Shown here: positions 48,434 through 56,537 of the stretch, in pieces
Layout of the letters: the number at the start of each line of letters is the position of its first letter
Numbering within the stretch: the first letter of the stretch is position 1
Assembly: GCF_004331455.1 (NCBI RefSeq)
Contig: NZ_SJJR01000002.1
Location: forward strand, 434,001-498,000
DNA length: 64,000 bases
Direction of reading: 5' to 3'
From: Micromonospora zingiberis
GTDB lineage: Bacteria; Actinomycetota; Actinomycetes; Mycobacteriales; Micromonosporaceae
Translations under genes and position numbers: made by a program
Notes under the pieces: model-generated
Databases searched by the model: none
The model's input: the letters and a program-made list of their open reading frames with translations, nothing else
What the model was told of the DNA's origin: nothing

Positions 48434-49873
48434 GTGGAGCTCACACCGTTCTTCGTCGCCGGTCGTCCCACCCACGGTGCCGACGAGGTGACCGTGCACC
48501 ACCCGTACGACGGCCGCCCGGTCGGGCGTACCACCCTCGCCACCGCCGAGCAGGTCGAAGCGGCCGTGGCGGCGGCGGCCGAGGCGGCCGCGAGCGCCGC
48601 CGGCCTGCCCGCGCACGCCCGCGCGTCGGCGCTGGACCACGTGTCGCGCCGGCTCGCCGAGCGGACCGAGGAGATCGCCGCCCTGATCACCGCCGAGAAC
48701 GGCAAACCGGTCAAGTGGGCCCGAGCCGAGGTGGGGCGGGCGGTGTCCACCTTCCGGTGGGCGGCCGAGGAGGCCCGGCGCGACTCCGGCGAACTGCAAC
48801 GGCTCGACACCGACCCGGCCGCGACCGGCCGCATCGCGCTGATCCGGCGGGTGCCCAAGGGGCCGGTGCTGGGCATCACCCCGTTCAACTTCCCGCTCAA
48901 CCTGGTGGCCCACAAGGTCGCCCCGGCACTCGCGGTGGGCGCGCCGATCGTGCTGAAGCCGGCACCGGCCACCCCGTTGTCGGCGCTGCTGCTCGGCGAG
49001 ATCCTGGCCGAGACCGAACTGCCCGCCGGGATGTTCTCGGTGCTGCCGCTGCCCAACGAACGCGCCGCCGAACTGGTCGCCGACCCGCGCCTGCCGGTGG
49101 TCTCGTTCACCGGCTCCGGGCCGGTCGGCGCGGCCATCCGCCGGGCGGCGCCGGAAAAGCACGTGACGCTGGAACTGGGCGGCAACGCGGCGGCACTGAT
49201 CTGCGCCGACTGGTCCGACGACGAGGACCTGACCTTCGCCGCGCACCGGATCGCCACCTTCTCCAACTACCAGGCCGGTCAGTCCTGCATCGCGGTACAG
49301 CGGGTCTACGTGCACGAGTGGCTCTACGACGGATTCGTCCCCCGGCTGGTCGCGGCCGTGCGGGAATTGCGTACCGGCGACCCGACCGACCCGCTGACCG
49401 ACGTCGGCCCGCTGGTCTCCACCGACGCCGCGCGCCGGGTCGAGGCGTGGGTGGACGAGGCCGTGGCGGCCGGCGCCACCATCGAGACCGGCGGCCGGCG
49501 GGACGGTGCCAACTACCCGCCCACCATCCTCAGTGGAGTGCCGAAGGACGCCAAGGTGTGCGCCGAGGAGGTGTTCGGCCCGGTGCTCGTCGTGGACCGG
49601 GTCGAGAACGACGCCGCCGGCTTCGCCGCCGTCAACGATTCGGCGTACGGCCTCCAGGCCGGGGTCTTCACCCACCGCCTCGACGTCGCCTTCGCGGCGG
49701 CACGCACCCTGGAGGTCGGCGGCGTGATCGTCGGTGACGTGCCGTCGTACCGCGCCGACCAGATGCCGTACGGCGGGGTCAAGGGCAGCGGCGTGGGCCG
49801 GGAGGGCCTGCGCAGCGCCATGGACGACTACACCGACCCCCGGGTAACCGTCCTTACCGGCATCCAGCTGTAA
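48434..49873 (+). CDS. Aldehyde dehydrogenase, candidate succinic semialdehyde dehydrogenase
   Basis: 479 residues, leaderless GTG start. TPFNFPLNLVAHKVAPALAV near residue 148, KPAPATPLSALLLGEIL, FTGSGPVGAAIRRA, catalytic glutamate in LELGGNAAAL near 246, catalytic cysteine in GQSCIAVQR near 280, and C-terminal QMPYGGVKGSGVGREG. The NFPLNLVAHK and GNAA features resemble the GapN/lactaldehyde dehydrogenase-like subgroup. Location beside gabT and the aminobutanal dehydrogenase makes oxidation of succinic semialdehyde to succinate the best guess; methylmalonate-semialdehyde or other aldehydes remain possible. Confidence 0.87.
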   Translation: MELTPFFVAGRPTHGADEVTVHHPYDGRPVGRTTLATAEQVEAAVAAAAEAAASAAGLPAHARASALDHVSRRLAERTEEIAALITAENGKPVKWARAEVGRAVSTFRWAAEEARRDSGELQRLDTDPAATGRIALIRRVPKGPVLGITPFNFPLNLVAHKVAPALAVGAPIVLKPAPATPLSALLLGEILAETELPAGMFSVLPLPNERAAELVADPRLPVVSFTGSGPVGAAIRRAAPEKHVTLELGGNAAALICADWSDDEDLTFAAHRIATFSNYQAGQSCIAVQRVYVHEWLYDGFVPRLVAAVRELRTGDPTDPLTDVGPLVSTDAARRVEAWVDEAVAAGATIETGGRRDGANYPPTILSGVPKDAKVCAEEVFGPVLVVDRVENDAAGFAAVNDSAYGLQAGVFTHRLDVAFAAARTLEVGGVIVGDVPSYRADQMPYGGVKGSGVGREGLRSAMDDYTDPRVTVLTGIQL

Positions 49874-49923
49874 GGAAGGGCACCTTATTAACGCCTGCGG
49901 TAGAGGAAGGGCCCCTTATTAAC
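49873..49923 (+). repeat. Pair of tandem 20-base repeats, 31-base period
   Basis: AGGAAGGGCACCTTATTAAC (49873-49892) and AGGAAGGGCCCCTTATTAAC (49904-49923) differ at one base and are spaced 31 bases start to start. The first begins at the stop codon of the aldehyde dehydrogenase. AAGGGCxCCTT in each unit is a small palindrome. I have an impression of similar elements in Micromonospora intergenic DNA, which I cannot verify here. Confidence 0.85.
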
Positions 49924-49936
49924 ACCGGAGGGCGGT

Positions 49937-51169
49937 TCACCAACTGCCGTCGTCGCGTACCCGGGCCGGGGCACGGCCGAGCAGCAGGGTGACCAGGGCC
50001 TCGTCGATGTCCGCGCCGAGGAACCACTCGCCCGCCTGATCCAGCGCGAAGATCCGGCCGTGCTCGTCCACGGCGATGATGCTGTGCTGGTTCTCCGTAC
50101 CGATCGGGAACAATCGCGCCCCGATCACCGCCGCGAAGTCAGCGAGCGTATCGGCGGTGTGCGCGACCTGTCGAGGCCGAATGTCGAAACGGGATATCCA
50201 AACCTGCGCTCCCGGCCCGAGTCGAGCCCCTACCAGGCTCGGGAACGCGGTCAGGGTCCGCAGGGCGGCCGGGGGGACCGCGTGCTCATGAACTCTGCCA
50301 CGTACCGCTCTGATATCTCGGATGGCTGACATCGCCACCACCTCGTCGCCGAAGTGTGGGCGCCAACCGGCGGCGACGAGCGCGTTCACCACGTCGGGCG
50401 GAAAGCGTCCCGGCTCAGGGTCGGCTGCGGGTTCGGGATACCACGGTGCCGTCCAGCCTCGGTCGGACCAGGGCAGGACGTTGAAGTGGACGAGGAAGTT
50501 GATGCAGGAATCGCAGGGACGTTCGATGCGTCCGCCCGCAGGGTCGCCGGCCTCCCGGACGAGGTAGCAGTCGAATCGGGTCCCGCTGAGTAGAGCTGCC
50601 GCATCGCCAGCGTCCATCGGGGCGATGCCTTCGGCGGCGCGGCGGTGGTCGTACTCGTGCAGGACGTCCGAAACGACGACGAGTTCGGCGTGCCGGTCGC
50701 CACCGCGAACCAGGTGCCCGTCGGGCAGTTCGTCAAGGTACGCGCGGACCAGCGGATGGTGGTCGAGTTCCACATCCCCCTTGGCGCCGTGCGCCGTGAA
50801 GATCCGCCCCTCGACGGTCAGGTGCGCCGCCATCGTCGGGGTGGGCAGTCGGCGGATCTCGCGCAGCAGTTGGCTGGCCGGGTCGACGGTGCGGGGGACC
50901 GGTGGCCCGGTGGGGCGACTGCGACGGAAGAGTTGCTCGACCACCTCGGGTGGAACTCGCGGCCAGGTGGTCACCTCACCGGTCGCCTTGTCGACCACAG
51001 TGGTCGGTAGGTCGCCCGGCAGCGGTCGGACCTGTGCGGACGTGGTGGAGGTGATGACAAACCCGAGGTCGAACTCCGTGACCACGGGCCGGCACTCGTG
51101 ACCCAGACGCTGTGAGTCGCGGCGGGCCCACACCGCCGCGATCTGCTCGGCCTGCTCGCGGTCAATCAC
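49937..51169 (-). CDS. YrhB / deaminase / SUKH-3 three-domain protein
   Basis: 410 residues. Residues 1-80 resemble the YrhB immunity-type domain (REQAEQIAAVWAR, TGEVTTWPRVPPEVVEQL). Residues about 110-230 resemble a YwqJ-type nucleic-acid/nucleotide deaminase, with the zinc motif HAE at 160-162 and PCDSC (C219, C222). Residues about 250-400 resemble a SUKH-3 domain (RDIRAVRGRVHEH, RLFPIGTENQHSIIAVDEHG, IDEALVTLLLGR). YrhB and SUKH domains normally neutralise polymorphic toxins, while the deaminase is usually the toxin. It is divergent from the YbaB-WXG-toxin genes and is the best candidate for a matching immunity factor. ATG 51169. Confidence 0.75.
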   Translation of the reverse strand: MIDREQAEQIAAVWARRDSQRLGHECRPVVTEFDLGFVITSTTSAQVRPLPGDLPTTVVDKATGEVTTWPRVPPEVVEQLFRRSRPTGPPVPRTVDPASQLLREIRRLPTPTMAAHLTVEGRIFTAHGAKGDVELDHHPLVRAYLDELPDGHLVRGGDRHAELVVVSDVLHEYDHRRAAEGIAPMDAGDAAALLSGTRFDCYLVREAGDPAGGRIERPCDSCINFLVHFNVLPWSDRGWTAPWYPEPAADPEPGRFPPDVVNALVAAGWRPHFGDEVVAMSAIRDIRAVRGRVHEHAVPPAALRTLTAFPSLVGARLGPGAQVWISRFDIRPRQVAHTADTLADFAAVIGARLFPIGTENQHSIIAVDEHGRIFALDQAGEWFLGADIDEALVTLLLGRAPARVRDDGSW

Positions 51170-51241
51170 ACCGCGAACCTACCGGACAACGGGAATCCGT
51201 GGCAGCCGGTATGGTTCGGCTTACCTACGGTGACGAGAGGG

Positions 51242-51661
51242 ATGGCGTTGACCGACAGCGTGAATCGTGATGCCAATCGCGCCCTCCGGGCCCGTTTCGA
51301 CGAGGTGTACGGGCAGTACCAGCAGCTACGGTCCGGTTTGGACGAACTTCAGGCCCGGCTCGCCGAGCTGCGGGTGACGGAGCGCTCCGCCGACGGCCAG
51401 GTCACCGCGACCGTCGACGCCCGGGGCGAGCTGATCTCCGTCGAGTTGGATTCCTCGATCTACCGGGACCGTGATCCGAGGGCGCTGAGCGGAAAGATCA
51501 CTGCCACGGTGCGGCGGGCCGCGACCGGCGCGACGGCCGCGACCCAGGAACTCGTGAGCGCCTACCTGCCGGCCGGGCCCCGGGCGGCCGATTTTCTGCG
51601 TACCGGCGACTTTGGCGCACTGCTCGGCCGGGCCGACACCTTGTTGCGACGGAGCGAGTGA
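51242..51661 (+). CDS. YbaB/EbfC-family protein (secretion-associated type)
   Basis: 139 residues. Long N-terminal coiled coil ([20 protein letters not shown]), then the YbaB-like core: [47 protein letters not shown]. Actinobacteria carry many such paralogues next to WXG100-like genes and large polymorphic toxins; the DNA-binding function of EbfC may not apply. The stop shares a base with the next gene's ATG (TGATG). Confidence 0.83.
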   Translation: MALTDSVNRDANRALRARFDEVYGQYQQLRSGLDELQARLAELRVTERSADGQVTATVDARGELISVELDSSIYRDRDPRALSGKITATVRRAATGATAATQELVSAYLPAGPRAADFLRTGDFGALLGRADTLLRRSE

Positions 51662-51999
51662 TGGCGGAGCAACTCTGGCTCGACCCGACGCGGGCCCGGC
51701 GTGCCGGGGCGGACCTGACCCGCGTCGGCGAGGCGGTCACGGGACGGCGCGACCAGGCCGGCGCCGCGATTGCGGCGGCCAGCGCCCGGCGGCCGTGGGG
51801 GCGCGACGACATCGGCGAAGCGTTCGAGCGGCAGTACCGCGGCTACGAGGAACTGGTGCTGCGGGTCTGGGCAGGTGTCGGCGGGCGGCTGGCCGAGCTG
51901 GGCTCCGACGTCGTCCGCTCGGTCGAGGCCAACCAGCGGACGGACGCGGCCAGCGCTGCCCGGTTCGACCGGGTGTCGGACCCGCGCCCCCGGCGCTGA
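51661..51999 (+). CDS. WXG100-like small helical protein
   Basis: 112 residues. Two long helices separated by [20 protein letters not shown] (about 39-58); the PWG at the hairpin turn stands where WXG100 proteins have W-x-G. The C-terminus is a short polar tail. No signal peptide, consistent with type VII secretion substrates or their partners. Start ATG 51661 overlaps the YbaB stop; GTG 51658 is an alternative. It is followed 21 bases later by the toxin gene and probably pairs with that protein's own helical N-terminal domain. Confidence 0.8.
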   Translation: MAEQLWLDPTRARRAGADLTRVGEAVTGRRDQAGAAIAAASARRPWGRDDIGEAFERQYRGYEELVLRVWAGVGGRLAELGSDVVRSVEANQRTDAASAARFDRVSDPRPRR

Positions 52000-52020
52000 A
52001 TCCGAACCCGGAGATCCTCG

Positions 52021-55000
52021 ATGACGGTGCTGCCGAGCCCGATCCCGCACCCGCTGGACTACTCGCCCTGGGACCTGCCCGGCTGGGTCTACGAGGCTCT
52101 CGACTGGGTGGTCGGCATGGAGTGGCCGGAGGGCGACGAACGCGCCGTCTGGGATCTGGCCGACCAGTGGTACGCCGCAGCCGGATCGCTTGCCGGCCCG
52201 CAGGCGGACGCCGGTACCGCCGCGACCGAGGTGCATCAGGCGTACGGCGTGATCGGTGCGGTGGCGACCGCGTTCGACTCGGCATGGCGGCGCGTCGCGG
52301 ACGGTGCGGAAGCACCCCTGCCGGTGCTGCTCACGGTCAGTCATGACCTGGGCCGGGTGGTGGAGGAGTGCGGGTGCGACATCGAGGCGGCCAAGCTCGA
52401 AGTCTGGATCGAGCTGGGCATCCTGGTGATCGAGTTGCTGGCACTGGCGGTGGCGGCGGCACTCACCGCCGGAGCTGCCTCGCCGGCCGCCGCCGGATTG
52501 ATCGCCGCGACCCGGTTCCTCGTCCAGCAGATCTTCCGCCGCCTACTGGCCCAACTGGGCCGCAAGTCCCTCAAGCAGGGCCTCAAGGAGGTCGGCGAAC
52601 GGGCGGCGAAGCAGGTGTCCGCCAGCGGCGCGCGTGGCCTGGCCCGGCACTCCGCCCGCGAAGGGCTGGCCGAGGCGGCCCAGGAGGCCGGAGTCAACCT
52701 GGCCACCCAGGCGTACCAGCACAGCACCGGCCGGCGGCACGAGTTGGACGTCACCGACCTGGGGACCAACGCGATCGGCGGCCTGGCCGGCGGTGCGGTG
52801 GCACCATTGGCCGGTCTCGGCCGGCACGCCACCGGTCAGGGCGCGCGGATGGCCGAACACCTGGGTCGGGAGATGGCCGGCGAGGTGATCGCCGACCAGG
52901 CGGCGCGCCTCGCCACCGGGCAGGGACTGACGTCGCTGGAGGATGCCGCACGGGCAGCCGCTTCGGGCGCCCGTGGCTCGGCCACCAGCCAGGTCGATCA
53001 CGCGTTGCAGGCCCGGCTTGACGGCCAGCTGGCCGCCCTGTCCGGGCCGACTCTTCCACCACCGGTCATGCCCGAGCCGGGCATCCCGCCGCCGCCCGGG
53101 CCGGTCGACCCGGCGCTACCGCTCGGCAGCGGCGCATCGAGGTATCAAGGGCCGGTCGTGGACCCGGTGCACGATGTGGTGGCCCAACGGACCCCGATCG
53201 AACCCTTCGTCGCCGGCCCGCTGAACTCGACCTCGCTGGCTGCCGGGCCTGCCCTGCCACCGGCGACAGCTGACGGCGGCACGGACCTCGTCCACTCTGT
53301 CGAGCCGCTTAAGGACGCCGGGCCGCCGAAACTCGTCGGCTCCGATTTCGATGGAACGCCGCACCGCCCGACAGAATCGAGTCAGCCGCTGGACCCGGTC
53401 CAGCCGAGCCGTGACTTCCCGGCCGGCGACGAGCCCAGCGCGCTTGCTGGCGCAGGCCCGTCCCCAACGGTCGGGATGATCGAGATGTCAGGGCCGGCGC
53501 TGTCCACAGTCGCGTCGGCGTCGGTCACGCCAGGCGTTGCCACCGGCCCGGAATTGACGACGGCGGGTGGGGTGGGTAGCGGCCCGGCCCTCTCGACCGG
53601 TCCGGCCCATGCGTCGAGCTCAGTGGCGACGGCAGGCATCGGCGGATCATCGACTGTGGCGGGTTCGGCAGCAGTGGGCCCGGTGATGGAACCGGCTCCG
53701 GGCGCGCCGACGGCAGCAAGGTCGACGGAGGTCGGCCCGGCCGTCGGAACACCGCCTCGGCCTGAGTCATTGCCCGCGCCGCCACGATCCGTGCTGATCG
53801 GCGCACTCGCTCCGAACGGCCAGAAGGCGCGTATCTCGGAGCCTGCCATCCAGCCAACCGCGCCGCCAACGCCTGCTGATCGCGGCAGGGGTAGCTCAGC
53901 CGCCGATGACGATGCCCTCGAACGGCGCCGCTACCAGGGCTACTACGAGTCGCAGCGGGCATGGTTCGAGGCAGCTCGCCGGTCGCGTGAGACTTCTCGA
54001 CTGAGGATCCAGGCGGAGGAGCACTACCAGCGCGCCAGCGACTTCGCAGCATATGCGCGCCATCTCCACCAGGCTGGTCACCGCGGAACGTCGGCGGACT
54101 GGCAATGGGCCGCTGATGTGGAGACCCGGGCGTACGGGGAGTGTCTGGATCTGGCCGAGGCGGTGGCGTCCGGTGCGGTCGTACCCGACGTGGTGGCCGT
54201 CGACCGGCCGGAGGACTTCCACCGGATCAACGACGACGTCGGTGAGCTCGCTCGTGGGGGGATCGGCACCGGCGACCGCTCCGCCCTGACCGGCGACGAC
54301 GACCCGCCGCCGGTCGACCGGTCCCGCCGGTACGGCCAGCCCGGCGGGCTCCGCCCGCCGCTCGCCCTGCACCAGCTGGACGTGGAGCGGCAGATGCCCC
54401 GGGACCAAACCGGCCGGGTGGTGCGTACCGCTGATCCTCGGGTCGGTGACTGGTTCGGGCTGATGAACGACGGCGGGCCGCGCGCGGATCCGACCCGGGG
54501 CATCAACTGCCTGGACTGCACCCTGTCGCTCTTCGACACCTGGGTGCACGGTCGTCCCCGGGTCGCGGCGCCGCGCACCTTCGACGCGTACGAGTCCGGC
54601 GAGGTCACCCGGCCGCTCAACGGCGAGCAGGACGGCACCGGGCGGGTGGAGGACGTCACCGGGGGTCGCTTCCAGCGGCTCTGCGACGGCAGTGCGAGCA
54701 CACCTGCCGGACTGAAACAGGCGCTGGACACCGGCTACCGCAATCTGCACGACCAACTCCTGCTGGGTGGCCACGGCAGTTTCGCCTTCATCGTCAACCA
54801 TCTGGAGCAGGGCGGCTCGCACATCTGGGTGGCGTTGAACCAGAACGGCACGGTGCTCTACGTCGATCCGCAGGTCGGGTTGGTCAGCGACCAGCCGCTC
54901 TACCGGCACCACGGGGCCGCGTACCCGTTCAATGCCCTCGACGCGGATGTGCTGGTGCTGGACGGCGGCGCCCGGCCGATGCCGCTGACCGGGTTGCGCC

Positions 55001-55164
55001 GGGGCCTGTACAGCCAGCGACCCGAGCTGCCGGGCTATCCGTCCGTCGAGGAACATCAGGGGTACGGCGAGCCGTACCTCAACCGCGTGCACCTGCTCGG
55101 CGGCCCGGGCACGTCCCCCGCCGGTTCCGGTCCGTCCGGGTCGATCGGCCGCGACGGTGAGTGA
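52021..55164 (+). CDS. Large polymorphic toxin with C-terminal papain-fold glutamine deamidase domain
   Basis: 1047 residues. N-terminal 110 residues: a WXG100/ESX-type helical domain (PLDYSPWDLPGWVYEALDWV, then a helix with WYAAAGSLAG). Residues about 125-250: hydrophobic helices and an Ala/Gly-rich segment. About 330-620: disordered Pro/Ser/Thr-rich linker. About 640-720: a charged helical segment. C-terminal about 810-1040: Tox-PL-like domain with the catalytic cysteine in GINCLDCTLSLF near residue 829, the histidine in GGSHIWVALN near 930, and YVDPQVG supplying the aspartate. Such toxins deamidate target glutamines. Probably exported by a type VII system encoded elsewhere. No separate immunity gene follows it. 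Confidence 0.82.
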   Translation: MTVLPSPIPHPLDYSPWDLPGWVYEALDWVVGMEWPEGDERAVWDLADQWYAAAGSLAGPQADAGTAATEVHQAYGVIGAVATAFDSAWRRVADGAEAPLPVLLTVSHDLGRVVEECGCDIEAAKLEVWIELGILVIELLALAVAAALTAGAASPAAAGLIAATRFLVQQIFRRLLAQLGRKSLKQGLKEVGERAAKQVSASGARGLARHSAREGLAEAAQEAGVNLATQAYQHSTGRRHELDVTDLGTNAIGGLAGGAVAPLAGLGRHATGQGARMAEHLGREMAGEVIADQAARLATGQGLTSLEDAARAAASGARGSATSQVDHALQARLDGQLAALSGPTLPPPVMPEPGIPPPPGPVDPALPLGSGASRYQGPVVDPVHDVVAQRTPIEPFVAGPLNSTSLAAGPALPPATADGGTDLVHSVEPLKDAGPPKLVGSDFDGTPHRPTESSQPLDPVQPSRDFPAGDEPSALAGAGPSPTVGMIEMSGPALSTVASASVTPGVATGPELTTAGGVGSGPALSTGPAHASSSVATAGIGGSSTVAGSAAVGPVMEPAPGAPTAARSTEVGPAVGTPPRPESLPAPPRSVLIGALAPNGQKARISEPAIQPTAPPTPADRGRGSSAADDDALERRRYQGYYESQRAWFEAARRSRETSRLRIQAEEHYQRASDFAAYARHLHQAGHRGTSADWQWAADVETRAYGECLDLAEAVASGAVVPDVVAVDRPEDFHRINDDVGELARGGIGTGDRSALTGDDDPPPVDRSRRYGQPGGLRPPLALHQLDVERQMPRDQTGRVVRTADPRVGDWFGLMNDGGPRADPTRGINCLDCTLSLFDTWVHGRPRVAAPRTFDAYESGEVTRPLNGEQDGTGRVEDVTGGRFQRLCDGSASTPAGLKQALDTGYRNLHDQLLLGGHGSFAFIVNHLEQGGSHIWVALNQNGTVLYVDPQVGLVSDQPLYRHHGAAYPFNALDADVLVLDGGARPMPLTGLRRGLYSQRPELPGYPSVEEHQGYGEPYLNRVHLLGGPGTSPAGSGPSGSIGRDGE

Positions 55165-55310
55165 TAGCCGGCGGACCACCGGGTGCCGGCGGTGTTGGGG
55201 AGCGCTGCCAGGGTGGCGCGGCGCACATCCGGGACGCTCGATGACGACCCGAGGGTGGGCTCCGGTAGTAGCCTGACCGGCGATTCCCCGCCCGGGGGAG
55301 GAACGGTGGG

Positions 55311-56468
55311 GTGATCATGTCGGTACGTCGCCGCGCGACGCGGCTTGCGACGGTCTGCGTGTTCCTGGGCGGCCTGGTGTTGGTCGGTGCTGCGCCGGCG
55401 CATGCCGACGAGGACCGGGTGCGGGTGCGGTCGGCGGGCAGCTTCACCGCGGGCCGCTCGGCCGAGGGCGTCCGGCTGGAGGTGCGCAAACGTACCGAGG
55501 GCTGTGTGCGGGTGCGGGGTGCGCTGGGGCTGAGCCTGCCGGGGGTCCGACCCGAGCAGGTCGCGGTCCAGGCGGAGGTGGGCGGCCAGTGGGTTTCCGT
55601 ACCGGTCTCCGGCGGCGACGGGCTGGTGACCACCGCGCCGGTGGCCCCGGAAAAGGACGAGCTCTGCAAGGGCAAGGGCGCGACCATCCGCTACCGGGTG
55701 GCGTTCGGTGCCGACGCGCCCGGCGGGCGACTGTTCGTGACGGGCGAGGCGGTCACGGCGCGGGGGGCCCTGCTGGGTCGGGCCGTGGCGGAGTCCCGGG
55801 TGGCCGGCGGCCGGGTGGCCCCGTCGCCGTCGCCGTCCCGGTCGCCGTCACCCAGCCCGACACCGGACGAGGAGAGCGCGCCGTCGCCGTCCGTGGTGGC
55901 CACGCCGACGGTGGCGCTGGCCGCGGACACTCCGGCCGTGCAGACCCAGTCGGCCGACCAGTCCAGCGGCGGGTCGCCGGTGATGTACTTCGGCGTCGCC
56001 ATGGTCGCCGCCGGGGCCCTGCTGATCGGGCTGCTGGTGCACCGCTCGCGGAAGGACCGGCGGCGGCGTCGCGAGCAGGCCGAGGTCCCGTTGCCGGGTA
56101 ACCCGGGGGGCACCACGTACCGCTCCAGCCGGGCTCCGGGCGTCGCACCGACGCCGGCCGGTCCGGGCACCGTGCCGCCGGCAGTACCCGGTCAGGTGTA
56201 CGGATCGGGCCGGCCGGGCACCCCCCGGGTCTACGGGGGTACGCCCGCTCCCCGGCCCTCCGGCGGCCTGTACGGCGCGCGTCCGGCCGGTGCCAGCGAC
56301 CAGACCCGGGCGATGCCGTCCGAGGCTCCCGATGGGTCTGCCGTGGTCCCGCCGACCTCTGCCCCGCCCGCCCAGCCCGGCCCGGGGGTGGTGCCGCAGC
56401 GCCAGGACCCGTCCGCGTCCGCCGGCGAGGGTGCCGACCCGGGGTACGGACGCGGGCTCCCCGGCTGA
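55311..56468 (+). CDS. Secreted, membrane-anchored protein with Ser/Pro linker
   Basis: 385 residues from GTG 55311 (GGGGGAGG upstream; ATG 55317 possible). Sec signal with cleavage after APAHA near residue 33. A beta-rich extracellular domain of about 130 residues with two cysteines (GCVRV, ELCKG) follows, then a Pro/Ser linker (PSPSPSRSPSPSP), a single membrane helix MYFGVAMVAAGALLIGLLV near residue 226, a basic stop-transfer (RSRKDRRRRRE) and a disordered Gly/Pro-rich cytoplasmic tail. A -10-like TAGCCT lies at 55269-55274. Function unknown; it sits immediately upstream of manB. Confidence 0.78.
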   Translation: MIMSVRRRATRLATVCVFLGGLVLVGAAPAHADEDRVRVRSAGSFTAGRSAEGVRLEVRKRTEGCVRVRGALGLSLPGVRPEQVAVQAEVGGQWVSVPVSGGDGLVTTAPVAPEKDELCKGKGATIRYRVAFGADAPGGRLFVTGEAVTARGALLGRAVAESRVAGGRVAPSPSPSRSPSPSPTPDEESAPSPSVVATPTVALAADTPAVQTQSADQSSGGSPVMYFGVAMVAAGALLIGLLVHRSRKDRRRRREQAEVPLPGNPGGTTYRSSRAPGVAPTPAGPGTVPPAVPGQVYGSGRPGTPRVYGGTPAPRPSGGLYGARPAGASDQTRAMPSEAPDGSAVVPPTSAPPAQPGPGVVPQRQDPSASAGEGADPGYGRGLPG

Positions 56469-56537
56469 GCCGGGGTGGAGCCCGTCCCTCCGATACGCTC
56501 AGGTTCGTTGACGGCCTGCAGTCGAGGAGTGGAACCG

